This document shows, in pieces, positions 41,473 through 55,216 of a stretch of DNA of 64,000 nt. How positions within the stretch are numbered: the first letter of the stretch is position 1; each line of letters begins with the position of its first letter. The notes under the pieces are model-generated. The model was not told the origin of the DNA, ran no database searches, and was given only the letters and a program-made list of their open reading frames with translations. Made by a program: the position numbers and the translations under genes. Source of the DNA: Megachile rotundata (Eukaryota > Arthropoda > Insecta > Hymenoptera > Megachilidae); assembly GCF_050947335.1 (NCBI RefSeq), contig NW_027473604.1, forward strand, positions 62,001 through 126,000, written 5' to 3'.

Positions 41473-43697
41473 TCTATCGATCATATAAGCATAATATGGC
41501 TAATAATATGAGTTAGATTGATAATAGTAAGAGTAATAAGTATGGTAACTGTCGTTCTATCGATCATATCTGCATAATATGGTTAATAATATGAGTTAGA
41601 TTGATAATAATAAGAGTAATAAGTATAGTAATTGTCGTTCTATCGATCATATAAGCATATTATGGCTAATAATATGAGTTAGATTGATAATAATAAGAGT
41701 AACAAGTATAGTAATTGTCGTTCTATCGATAATATAAGCATAATATGGCTAATAATATGAGTTAGATTGATAATAGTAAGAGTAATAAGTATAGTAATTG
41801 TCGATCTATCGATCATATCTGCATAATATGGTTAATAATATGAGTTAGTTTGATAATAATAAGAGTAATAAGTATAGTAATTGTCGTCCTATCGATCATA
41901 TCCACATAAGATGGCAAATAATATGAGTTAGATTGATAATAATAAGAGTAACAAGTATAGTAATTGTCTTTCTATCGATCATATAAGCATAATATGGCTA
42001 ATAATATGAGTTAGATTGATAATAATAAGAGTAACAACTATAGTAATTGTCCTTCTATCAATAATATAAGCATAATATGGCTAATAATATGAGTTAGATT
42101 GATAATAATAAGCGTAACAAGTATAGTAATTGTCCTTCTTTCGATAATATAAGCATAATATGGCCAATAATATGAGTTAGATTGATAATAATAAGAGTAA
42201 CAAGTATATTAATTGTCCTTCTATCAATAATATAAGCATAATATGGCTAATAATATGAGTTAGATTGATAATAGTAAGAGTAACAAGTATAGCAATTGTC
42301 GTTCTATCGATAATATAAGCATAATATGGTTAATAATATGAGTTAGATTGATAATAATAAGAGTAATGAGTACAGTAATTGTCGTCCTATCGATCATATC
42401 CACATAATATGGCCAATAATATGAGTTAGATTGATAATAATAAGAGTAATAAGTATAGTAATTGTCGTCCTATCGATCATATCCACATAATATGGCCAAT
42501 AATATGAGTTAGATTGATAATAATAAGAGTAACAACTATAGTAATTGTCCTTCTATCAATAATATAAGCATAATATGGCTAATAATATGAGTTAGATTGA
42601 TAATAATAAGCGTAACAAGTATAGTAATTGTCCTTCTTTCGATAATATAAGCATAATATGGCCAATAATATGAGTTAGATTGATAATAATAAGAGTAACA
42701 AGTATATTAATTGTCCTTCTATCAATAATATAAGCATAATATGGCTAATAATATGAGTTAGATTGATAATAGTAAGAGTAACAAGTATAGCAATTGTCGT
42801 TCTATCGATAATATAAGCATAATATGGTTAATAATATGAGTTAGATTGATAATAATAAGAGTAATGAGTACAGTAATTGTCGTCCTATCGATCATATCCA
42901 CATAATATGGCCAATAATATGAGTTAGATTGATAATAATAAGAGTAATAAGTATAGTAATTGTCGTCCTATCGATCATATCCACATAATATGGCCAATAA
43001 TATGAGTTAGATTGATAATAATAAGAGTAACAACTATAGTAATTGTCCTTCTATCAATAATATAAGCATAATATGGCTAATAATATGAGTTAGATTGATA
43101 ATAATAAGCGTAACAAGTATAGTAATTGTCCTTCTTTCGATAATATAAGCATAATATGGCCAATAGTATGAGTTAGATTGATAATAATAAGAGTAATAAG
43201 TATAGTAATTGTCGTTCCATCGATAATATAAGCATAATATGGCTAATAATATGAGTTAGATTGATAATAGTAAGAGTAATAAGTATAGTAATTGTCGTCC
43301 TATCGATCATATCCACATAATATGGCCAATAATATGAGTTAGATTGATAATAATAAGAGTAACAAGTATAGTAATTGTCTTTCTATCGATCATATAAGCA
43401 TAATATGGCTAATAATATGAGTTAGATTGATAATAATAAGAGTAACAACTATAGTAATTGTCCTTCTATCAATAATACAAGCATAATATGGCTAATAATA
43501 TGAGTTAGATTGATAATAATAAGCGTAACAAGTATAGTAATTGTCCTTCTTTCGATAATATAAGCATAATATGGCCAATAATATGAGTTAGATTGATAAT
43601 AATAAGAGTAATAAGTATAGTAATTGTCGTTCTATCGATCATATAAGCATAATATGGCTAATAATATGAGTTAGATTGATAATAATAAGAGTAACAA
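41473..43697. repeat. 2.2-kb segment duplicated at +3984, copy 1
   Basis: Matches 45457-47681 at a constant offset of 3984 (48 x 83). Markers: 'tatggtaact' at 41541 and 45525, 'aagatggcaaat' near 41907 and 45891, 'aataatacaa' at 43471 and 47455. The match ends at 'aacaag' against 'aacaac'. Upstream, 40720-40990 matches 45201-45471 at offset 4481, so copy 2 lost about six monomers (497 bp) between the two matches. Confidence 0.87.
42033..43028. repeat. Six-monomer 498-bp higher-order unit, two copies
   Basis: Copies 42033-42530 and 42531-43028, with a third started at 43029. Each has the order: 'aacaac' with 'tatcaataat'; 'aagcgtaac' with 'ctttcgataat'; 'gtatattaattg'; 'agtaacaagtatagcaattg' with 'ggttaat'; 'gagtacag' with 'catatccac'; 'aataag' with 'catatccac'. 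The spacing of 'aacaac' and 'gagtacag' markers is 498 (6 x 83) in each case. The third copy diverges after two monomers, near 43160. Confidence 0.88.
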
Positions 43698-45456
43698 GTA
43701 TAGTAATTGTCGTTCTATCGATAATATAAGAATAATATGGCTAATAATATGAGTTAGATTGATAATAGTAAGAGTAATAAGTATAGTAATTGTCGTTCAA
43801 TCGATCATATAAGCATAATGTGGCTAATAATATGAGTTAGATTGATAACAGTAAGAGTAACAAGTATAGCAATTGTCGTTCTATCGATAATATAAGCATA
43901 ATATGGCTAATAATATGAGTTAGATGGATAATAGTAAGAGTAATAAGTATAGTACCTGTCGTTCTATCGATCATATCTGCATAATATGGTTAATAATATG
44001 AGTTAGATTGATAATAATAAGAGTAATAAGTATAGTAATTGTCGTTCTATCGATCATATAAGCATAATATGGCTAATAATATGAGTTAGATTGATAATAA
44101 TAAGAGTAACAAGTATAGTAATTGTCGTTCTATCGATAATATAAGAATAATATGGCTAATAATATGAGTTAGATTGATAATAATAAGGGTAATAAGTATA
44201 GTAATTGTCGTTCTATCGATCATATAAGCATAATATGGCTAATAATATGAGTTAGATTGATAATAATAAGAGTAACAAGTATAGTAATTGTCGTTCTATC
44301 GATAATATAAGAATAATATGGCTAATAATATGAGTTAGATTGATAATAGTAAGAGTAATAAGTATAGTAATTGTCGTTCAATCGATCATATAAGCATAAG
44401 GTGGCTAATAATATGAGTTAGATTGATAACAGTAAGAGTAACAAGTATAGCAATTGTCGATCTATCGATCATATCTGCATAATATGGTTAATAATATGAG
44501 TTAGTTTGATAATAATAAGAGTAATAAGTATAGTAATTGTCGTCCTATCGATCATATCCACATAATATGGCCAATAATATGAGTTAGATTGATAATAATA
44601 AGAGTAACAAGTATAGTAATTGTCTTTCTATCGATCATATAAGCATAATATGGCTAATAATATGAGTTAGATTGATAATAATAAGAGTAACAAATATAGT
44701 AATTGTCCTTCTATCGATAATATAAGCATAATATGGCTAATAATATGAGTTAGATTGATAATAATAAGCGTAACAAGTATAGTAATTGTCGTTCAATCGA
44801 TCATATAAGCATAGTATGGCTAATAATATGAGTTCGATTGATAATAGCAAGAGTAATAGGCACAGTGATTGTCGTTCTACCGATCATATCTGCATAATAT
44901 GTTTAATAATATGAGTTAGATTGATAATAATAAGAGTAATAAGTATAGTAATTGTCGTTCTATCGATCATATAAGCATAATATGGCTAATAATATGTGTT
45001 CGATTGATAATAGTAAGAGTAATAAGTATGGTAATTGTCGTTCAATCGATCATATCCACATAATATGGCCAATAATATGAGTTAGATTGATAATAATAAG
45101 AGTAATAAGTATAGTAATTGTCGTCCTATCGATCATATCCACATAATATGGCCAATAATATGAGTTAGATTGATAATAATAAGAGTAACAAGTATAGTAA
45201 TTGTCGTTCTATCGATAATATAAGCATAATATGGCTAATAATGTGAGTTAGATTGATAATAGTAAGAGTAATAAGTATAGTAATTGTCGTTCTATCGATC
45301 ATATCTGCATAATATGGTTAATAATATGAGTTAGATTGATAATAATAAGAGTAATAAGTATAGTAATTGTCGTTCTATCGATCGTATAAGCATAATATGG
45401 CTAATAATATGAGTTAGATTGATAATAATAAGAGTAATAAGTATAGAAATTGTCGT

Positions 45457-47681
45457 TCTATCGATCATATAAGCATAATATGGCTAATAATATGAGTTAG
45501 ATTGATAATAGTAAGAGTAATAAGTATGGTAACTGTCGTTCTATCGATCATATCTGCATAATATGGTTAATAATATGAGTTAGATTGATAATAATAAGAG
45601 TAATAAGTATAGTAATTGTCGTTCTATCGATCATATAAGCATATTATGGCTAATAATATGAGTTAGATTGATAATAATAAGAGTAACAAGTATAGTAATT
45701 GTCGTTCTATCGATAATATAAGCATAATATGGCTAATAATATGAGTTAGATTGATAATAGTAAGAGTAATAAGTATAGTATTTGTCGATCTATCGATCAT
45801 ATCTGCATAATATGGTTAATAATATGAGTTAGTTTGATAATAATAAGAGTAATAAGTATAGTAATTGTCGTCCTATCGATCATATCCACATAAGATGGCA
45901 AATAATATGAGTTAGATTGATAATAATAAGAGTAACAAGTATAGTAATTGTCTTTCTATCGATCATATAAGCATAATATGGCTAATAATATGAGTTAGAT
46001 TGATAATAATAAGAGTAACAACTATAGTAATTGTCCTTCTATCAATAATATAAGCATAATATGGCTAATAATATGAGTTAGATTGATAATAATAAGCGTA
46101 ACAAGTATAGTAATTGTCCTTCTTTCGATAATATAAGCATAATATGGCCAATAATATGAGTTAGATTGATAATAATAAGAGTAACAAGTATATTAATTGT
46201 CCTTCTATCAATAATATAAGCATAATATGGCTAATAATATGAGTTAGATTGATAATAGTAAGAGTAACAAGTATAGCAATTGTCGTTCTATCGATAATAT
46301 AAGCATAATATGGTTAATAATATGAGTTAGATTGATAATAATAAGAGTAATGAGTACAGTAATTGTCGTCCTATCGATCATATCCACATAATATGGCCAA
46401 TAATATGAGTTAGATTGATAATAATAAGAGTAATAAGTATAGTAATTGTCGTCCTATCGATCATATCCACATAATATGGCCAATAATATGAGTTAGATTG
46501 ATAATAATAAGAGTAACAACTATAGTAATTGTCCTTCTATCAATAATATAAGCATAATATGGCTAATAATATGAGTTAGATTGATAATAATAAGCGTAAC
46601 AAGTATAGTAATTGTCCTTCTTTCGATAATATAAGCATAATATGGCCAATAATATGAGTTAGATTGATAATAATAAGAGTAACAAGTATATTAATTGTCC
46701 TTCTATCAATAATATAAGCATAATATGGCTAATAATATGAGTTAGATTGATAATAGTAAGAGTAACAAGTATAGCAATTGTCGTTCTATCGATAATATAA
46801 GCATAATATGGTTAATAATATGAGTTAGATTGATAATAATAAGAGTAATGAGTACAGTAATTGTCGTCCTATCGATCATATCCACATAATATGGCCAATA
46901 ATATGAGTTAGATTGATAATAATAAGAGTAATAAGTATAGTAATTGTCGTCCTATCGATCATATCCACATAATATGGCCAATAATATGAGTTAGATTGAT
47001 AATAATAAGAGTAACAACTATAGTAATTGTCCTTCTATCAATAATATAAGCATAATATGGCTAATAATATGAGTTAGATTGATAATAATAAGCGTAACAA
47101 GTATAGTAATTGTCCTTCTTTCGATAATATAAGCATAATATGGCCAATAGTATGAGTTAGATTGATAATAATAAGAGTAATAAGTATAGTAATTGTCGTT
47201 CCATCGATAATATAAGCATAATATGGCTAATAATATGAGTTAGATTGATAATAGTAAGAGTAATAAGTATAGTAATTGTCGTCCTATCGATCATATCCAC
47301 ATAATATGGCCAATAATATGAGTTAGATTGATAATAATAAGAGTAACAAGTATAGTAATTGTCTTTCTATCGATCATATAAGCATAATATGGCTAATAAT
47401 ATGAGTTAGATTGATAATAATAAGAGTAACAACTATAGTAATTGTCCTTCTATCAATAATACAAGCATAATATGGCTAATAATATGAGTTAGATTGATAA
47501 TAATAAGCGTAACAAGTATAGTAATTGTCCTTCTTTCGATAATATAAGCATAATATGGCCAATAATATGAGTTAGATTGATAATAATAAGAGTAATAAGT
47601 ATAGTAATTGTCGTTCTATCGATCATATAAGCATAATATGGCTAATAATATGAGTTAGATTGATAATAATAAGAGTAACAA
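45457..47681. repeat. 2.2-kb segment duplicated at +3984, copy 2
   Basis: Partner of 41473-43697, with few private differences: for example 'gtatttgtcgatc' near 45779 where copy 1 has 'gtaattgtcgatc'. It contains the second occurrence of the 498-bp unit pair. Confidence 0.87.
46017..47012. repeat. Six-monomer 498-bp unit pair, second location
   Basis: Units 46017-46514 and 46515-47012, at exactly +3984 from the first pair. They were carried along by the larger duplication rather than formed independently, since the truncated third copy is also reproduced from 47013. Confidence 0.87.
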
Positions 47682-49009
47682 CTATAGTAATTGTCCTTCT
47701 ATCGATAATATAAGCGTAATATGGCTAATAATATGTGTTAGATTGATGATAGTAAGAGTAATAAGTATAGTAATTGTCGTTCAATCGATCATATAAGCAT
47801 AATATGGCTAATAATATGAGTTAGATTAATAATAGTACGAGTAATACGTATAGTAATTGTCGTCCTATCGTTCATATCCACATAATATGGCTAATAATAT
47901 GAGTTAGATTGATAATAATAAGAGTAACAACTATAGTAATTGTCCTTCTATCGATAATATAAGCGTAATATGGCTAATAATATGTGTTAGATTGATGATA
48001 GTAAGAGTAATAAGTATAGTAATTGTCGTTCTATCGATCATATAAGCATAATATGGCTAATAATATAAGTTAGATTGATAATAATAAGAGTAATAAGTAC
48101 AGTAATTGTCGTTCAATCGGTCATATAATCATAATATGGCTAATAATATAAGTTAGATTGATAATAATAAGAGTAATAAGTATAGTAATTGTCGTCCTAT
48201 CGATCATATCCACATAATATGGCAAATAATATGAGTTAGATTGATAATAATAAGAGTAATAAGTATAGTAATTGTCGTTCTATCGATCATATAAGCATAA
48301 TTTGGCTAATAATATGAGTTAGATTGATAATAATAAGAGTAACAACTATAGTAATTGTCCTTCTATCGATAATATAAGCGTAATATGGCTAATAATATGT
48401 GTTAGATTGATGATAGTAAGAGTAATAAGTATAGTAATTGTCGTTCAATCGTTCATATAAGCATAATATGGCTAATAATATGAGTTAGATTAATAATAGT
48501 AAGAGTAATACGTATAGTAATTGTCGTCCTATCGATCATATCCACATAATATGGCCAATAATATGAGTTAGATTGATAATAATAAGAGTAATAAGTATAG
48601 TAATTGTCGTTCTATCGATCATATAAGCATAATATGGCTAATAATATGAGTTAGATTGATAATAATAAGAGTAATAAGTATAGTAATTGTCGTTCTATCG
48701 ATCATATAAGCATAATATGGCTAATAATATGAGTTAGATTTATAATAATTAGAGTAACAAGTACAGTAATTGTCGTTCAATCGGTCATATAATCATAATA
48801 TGGCTAATAATATAAGTTAGATTGATAATAATAAGAGTAATAAGTATAGTAATTGTCGATCTATCGATCATATCTGCATAATATGGAAATAATATGAGTT
48901 AGATTGATAATAATAAGAGTAATAAGTATAGTAATTGTCGTCCTATCGATCATGTCCACAAAATATGGCAAATAATATGAGTTAGATTGATAATAATAAG
49001 AGTAATAAG

Positions 49010-50340
49010 TGTAGTAATTGTCGTTCTATCGATCATATAAGCATAATATGGCTAATAATATGAGTTAGATTGATAATAATAAGAGTAACAACTATAGTAA
49101 TTGTCCTTCTATCGATAATATAAGCGTAATATGGCTAATAATATGTGTTAGATTGATGATAGTAAGAGTAATAAGTATAGTAATTGTCGTTCAATCGATC
49201 ATATAAGCATAATATGGCTAATAATATGAGTTAGATTAATAATAGTAAGAGTAATACGTATAGTAATTGTCGTCCTATCGATCATATCCACATAATATGG
49301 CCAATAATATGAGTTAGATTGATAATAATAAGAGTAACAAGTATAGTAATTGTCGTTCTATCGATCATATAAGCATAATATGGCTAATAATATGAGTTAG
49401 ATTGATAATAATAAGAGTAATAAGTATAGTAATTGTCGTTCTATCGATCATATAAGCATAATATGGCTAATAATATGAGTTAGATTGATAATAATGAGAG
49501 TAACAAGTATAGTAATTGTCGTTCAATCGGTCATATAATCATAATATGGCTAATAATATAAGTTAGATTGATAACAATAAGAGTAATAAGTATAGTAATT
49601 GTCGTTCTATCGATCATATAAGCATAATATGGCTAATAATATGAACTAGATTGATAATAATAAGAGTAACAAGTATAGCAATTGTCGTTCTATCGATAAT
49701 ATAAGCATAATATGGTTAATAATATGAGTTAGATTGATAATAATAAGAGTAATAAGTATAGTAATTGTCCTTCTATCGATCATATACGCATAATATGGCT
49801 AATAATATGAGTTGGATTGATAATAATAAGAGAAACAAGTACAGTAATTGTCGTTCAATCGATCATATAAGCATAATGTGGCTAATAATATGAGTTAGAT
49901 TGATAATAGTAAGAGTAATAAGTATAGTAATTGTCGTTCAATCGATCATATAAGCATAATGTGGCTAGTAATATGAGTTAGATTAATAATAGTAAGAGTA
50001 ATACGTATAGTAATTGTCTCCCTATCGATCATATCCACATAATATGGCCAATAATATGAGTTAGATTGATAATAATTAGAGTAATAAGTATAGTAATTGC
50101 CGTTCTATCGATCATATAAGCATAATATGGCTAATATTATGAGTAAGATTGATAATAATAAGACTAATGAGTATAGTAATTGTCGTTCTATCGATCATAT
50201 AAGCATAATATGGCTAATAATATGAGTTAGATTGATAATAATAAGAGTAATAAGTATAGTAATTCTCGTTCTATCGATCATATAAGCATAATATGGCTAA
50301 TAATATGAGTTAGATTGATAATAATAAGAGTAACAAGTAT
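49010..50340. repeat. Block B segment repeated at +8720, copy 1
   Basis: Corresponds to 57730-59060. Markers: 'aagagtaaca' at 49081 and 57801, 'atgaactaga' at 49641 against 'atgaattaga' at 58361, 'agactaatga' at 50161 and 58881. The offset 8720 is 105 x 83 + 5; the surplus fits the net small insertions lying between the copies at 50.8-54.3 kb. Similarity continues at lower identity to about 51.1 kb. Confidence 0.8.
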
Positions 50341-52087
50341 AGCAATTGTCGTTCTATCGATAATATAAGCATAATATGGTTAATAATATGAGTTAGATTG
50401 ATAATAATAAGAGTAATAAGTATAGTAATTGTCGTTCTATCGATCATATAAGCATAATATGGCTAATAATATGAGTTAGATTGATAATAATAAGAGTAAA
50501 AAGTGTAGTAATTGTCGTTCTATCGATCATATAAGCATAATATGGCTAATAATATGAGTTAGATTGATAATAATAAGAGTAATAAGTATAGTAATTGTCG
50601 TTCTATCGATAATATAACCATAATATGGCTAATAATATGAGTTAGATTGATAACAGTAAGAGTAATAGGTATAGTAATTGTCGTTCTATCGATCATATAA
50701 GCATAATATGGCTAATAATATGAGTTAGATTGACAATAGTGAGAGTAACAAATATAGTAATTGTCGTTCAATCGATCATATAAGCATAATATGGCTAATA
50801 ATATGAGTTAGATTGATAATAATAAGAGTAATAGGTATAAGTAATTGTCGTTCTATCGATCATATAAGCATAATATGCCAAATAATATGAGTTAGATTGA
50901 TAATAATAAGAGTAACAAGTATAGTAATTGTCCTTCTATCGATCATATCTGCATAATATGGAAATAATATGAGTTAGATTAATAATAGTAAGAGTAATAC
51001 GTATAGTAATTGTCGTCCTATCGATCATATCCACATAATATGGCCAATGATATGAGTTAGATTGATAGTAATTAGAGTAATAAGTATTGTAATTGTCGTC
51101 CTATCGTTCATATCCATAATATGGCCAATAATATGAGGTAGATTGATAATAATAAGAGTAATAAGTATAGTAATTGTCGTTCTATCGATCATATAAGCAT
51201 AATATGGCTAATAATATGAGTTAGATTGACAATAATGAGAGTAACAAATATAGTAATTGTCGTTCAAAATCGATCATATAAGCATAATATGGCTAATAAT
51301 ATGAGTTAGATTGATAATAATAAGAGTAATAAGTATAGTAATTGTCGTTCTATCGATCATATAAGCATAATATGGCAAATAATATGAGTTAGATTGATAA
51401 CAATAAGAGTAACAAGTATAGTAATTGTCTTTCTATCGATCATATAAGCATAGTATGGCTAATAATATGAGTTAGATTGATAATTAATAAGAGTAACAAC
51501 TATAGTAATTGTCCTTCTTTCAATAATATAGGCATAATATGGCTAATAATATGAGTTAGATTGATAACAATGAGAGTAACAAGTATAGTAATTGTCGTTC
51601 AATCGGTCATATAATCATAATATGGCTAATAATATGAGTTACATTGATAATAATAAGAGTAACAAGTATAGTAATTGTCGTTCTATCGATAATATAAGCA
51701 TAATATGGCTAATAATATGAGTTAGATTGATAACAGTAAGAGTAATGAGTATAGTAATTGTCGTTCTATCGATCATATAAGCATAATATGGCTAATAATA
51801 TGAGTTAGATTGATAATAATAAGAGTAACAACTATAGTAATTGTCCTTCTATCGATAATATAAGCGTAATATGGCTAATAATATGTGTTAGATTGATGAT
51901 AGTAGAGAGTAATAAGTATAGTAATTGTCGTTCAATCGATCATATAAGCATAATATGGCTAATAATATGAGTTAGATTAATAATAGTAAGAGTAATACGT
52001 ATAGTAATTGTCGTCCTATCGATCATATCCACATAATATGGCCAATAATATGAGTTAGATTGATAATTAATAAGAGTAACAAGTATA

Positions 52088-53645
52088 GTAATTGTCGTTC
52101 TATCGATCATATAAGCATAATATGGCTAATAATATGAGTTAGATTGATAATAATAAGAGTAATAAGTATAGTAATTCTCGTTCTATCGATCATATAAGCA
52201 TAATATGGCTAATAATATGAGTTAGATTGATAATAATAAGAGTAACGAGTATAGCAATTGTCGTTCTATCGATAATATAAGCATAATATGGTTAATAATA
52301 TGAGTTAGATTGATAATAATAAGAGTAATAAGTATATTAATTGTCGTTCTATCGATCATATAAGCATAATATGGCTAATAATATGAGTTAGATTGATAAT
52401 AATAAGAGTAAAAAGTGTAGTAATTGTCGTTCTATCGATCATATAAGCATAATATGGCTAATAATATGAGTTAGATTGATAATAATAAGAGTAATAAGTA
52501 TAGTAATTGTCGTTCTAACGATAATATAAGCATAATATGGCTAATAATATGAGTTAGATTGATAATAGTAAGAGTAATAGGTATAGTAATTGTCGTTCTA
52601 TCGATCATATAAGCATAATATGGCTAATAATATGAGTTAGATTGACAATAATGAGAGTAACAAATATAGTAATTGTCGTTCAATCGATCATATAAGCATA
52701 ATATGGCTAATAATATGAGTTAGATTGATAATAATAAGAGTAATAGGTATAGTAATTGTCGTTCTATCGATCATATAAGCATAATATGCCAAATAATATG
52801 AGTTAGATTGATAATAATAAGAGTAACAAGTATAGTAATTGTCGTTCTATCGATCATAATCTGCATAATATGGAAATAATATGAGTTAGATTAATAATAG
52901 TAAGAGTAATACGTATAGTAATTGTCGTCCTATCGATCATATCCACATAATATGGCCAATGATATGAGTTAGATTGATAGTAATTAGAGTAATAAGTATT
53001 GTAATTGTCGTCCTAATCGTTCATATCCACATAATATGGCCAATAATATGAGTTAGATTGATAATAATAAGAGTAATAAGTATAGTAATTGTCGTTCTAT
53101 CGATCATATAAGCATAATATGGATAATAATATGAGTTAGATTGACAATAATGAGAGTAACAAATATAGTAATTGTCGTTCAATCGATAATATAAGCATAA
53201 TATGGCTAATAATATGAGTTAGATTGATAATAATAAGAGTAATAAGTATAGTAATTGTCGTTCTATCGATCATATAAGCATAATATGTTTAATAATATGA
53301 GTTAGATTGATAATAATAAGAGTAATAAGTATAGTAATTGTCGTTCTTTCGATCATATAAGCATAATATGGCTAATAATATGTGTTCGATTGATAATAGT
53401 AAGAGTAATAAGTATGGTAATTGTCGTTCAATCGATCATATCCACATAATATGGCCAATAATATGAGTTTAGATGATAATAATAGAGTAATAAGTATAGT
53501 AATTGTCGTCCTATCGATCATATCCTCATAATATGGCCAATAATATGAGTTAGATTGATAATAATAAGAGTAACAAGTATAGTAATTGTCGTTCTATCGA
53601 TAATATAAGCATAATATGGCTAATAATGTGAGTTAGATTGATAAT
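52088..53645. repeat. 1.56-kb block B module with many small indels
   Basis: Matches 58896-60452. Markers: 'taacgag' at 52243 and 59051, 'ctaacgat' near 52516 and 59324, 'tgtgttcgat' at 53381 and 60187, 'tcctcat' at 53523 and 60330. The offset drifts 6808, 6806, 6807, each step explained by a one-base change in this copy: 'gatcataatc' near 52856, 'cctaatcg' near 53015, 'gtttagatgataataatag' near 53466. The downstream copy is clean at these points. Confidence 0.83.
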
Positions 53646-54461
53646 AATAAGAGTAATAAGTATAGTAATTCTCGTTCTATCGATCATATAAGCATAATAT
53701 GGCTAATAATATGAGTTAGATTGATCAATAATAAGAGTAACAAGTATAGCAATTGTCGTTCTATCGATTAATATAAGCATAATATTGGTTAATAATATGA
53801 GTTAGATTGATAATAATAAGAGTAATAAGTATAGTAATTGTCGTTCTATCGATCGTATAAGCATAATATGGCTAATAATATGAGTTAGATTGATAATAAT
53901 AAGAGTAAAAAAGTGTAGTAATTGTCGTTCTATCGATCATATAAGCATAATATGGCTAATAATATGAGTTAGATTGATAATAATAAGAGTAATAAGTATA
54001 GTAATTGTCTCCCTATCGATCATATCCACATAATATGGCCAATAATATGAGTTAGATTGATAATAATTAGAGTAATAAGTATAGTAATTGCCGTTCTATC
54101 GATCATATAAGCATAATATGGCTAATATTATGAGTAAGATTGATAATAATAAGACTAATGAGTATAGTAATTGTCGTTCTATCGATCATATAAGCATAAT
54201 ATGCCAAATAATATGAGTTAGATTGATAATAATAAGAGTAACAAGTATAGTAATGTCCTTCTATCGATCATATCTGCATAATATGGAAATAATATGAGTT
54301 AGATTAATAATAGTAAGAGTAATACGTATAGTAATTGTCGTCCTATCGATCATATCCACATAATATGGCCAATGATATGAGTTAGATTGATAGTAATTAG
54401 AGTAATAAGTATTGTAATTGTCGTCCTATCGTTCATATCCACATAATATGGCCAATAATAT

Positions 54462-55216
54462 GAGGTAGATTGATAATAATAAGAGTAATAAGTATAGTAA
54501 TTGTCGTTCTATCGATCATATAAGCATAATATGGCTAATAATATGAGTTAGATTGACAATAATGAGAGTAACAAATATAGTAATTGTCGTTCAATCGATC
54601 ATATAAGCATAATATGGCTAATAATATGAGTTAGATTGATAATAATAAGAGTAATAAGTATAGTAATTGTCGTTCTATCGATCATATAAGCATAATATGG
54701 CAAATAATATGAGTTAGATTGATAACAATAAGAGTAACAAGTATAGTAATTGTCTTTCTATCGATCATATAAGCATAGTATGGCTAATAATATGAGTTAG
54801 ATTGATAATAATAAGAGTAACAACTATAGTAATTGTCCTTCTTTCAATAATATAGGCATAATATGGCTAATAATATGAGTTAGATTGATAACAATGAGAG
54901 TAACAAGTATAGTAATTGTCGTTCAATCGGTCATATAATCATAATATGGCTAATAATATGAGTTACATTGATAATAATAAGAGTAACAAGTATAGTAATT
55001 GTCGTTCTATCGATAATATAAGCATAATATGGCTAATAATATGAGTTAGATTGATAACAGTAAGAGTAATGAGTATAGTAATTGTCGTTCTATCGATCAT
55101 ATAAGCATAATATGGCTAATAATATGAGTTAGATTGATAATAATAAGAGTAACAACTATAGTAATTGTCCTTCTATCGATAATATAAGCGTAATATGGCT
55201 AATAATATGTGTTAGA
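54462..55216. repeat. Block B module repeated at +2654, copy 1
   Basis: From the 'gaggtagattg' marker at 54462 to the 'gtgttag' monomer near 55210. It matches 57116-57870 (offset 2654 = 32 x 83 - 2) and, more loosely, the stretch from 51135. Contents: 'gacaataatgag', 'ggcaaataat', 'gataacaataag', 'ctttcaataatatagg', 'gataacaatgag', 'gttacattg' and 'gcgtaat' monomers. Confidence 0.75.
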
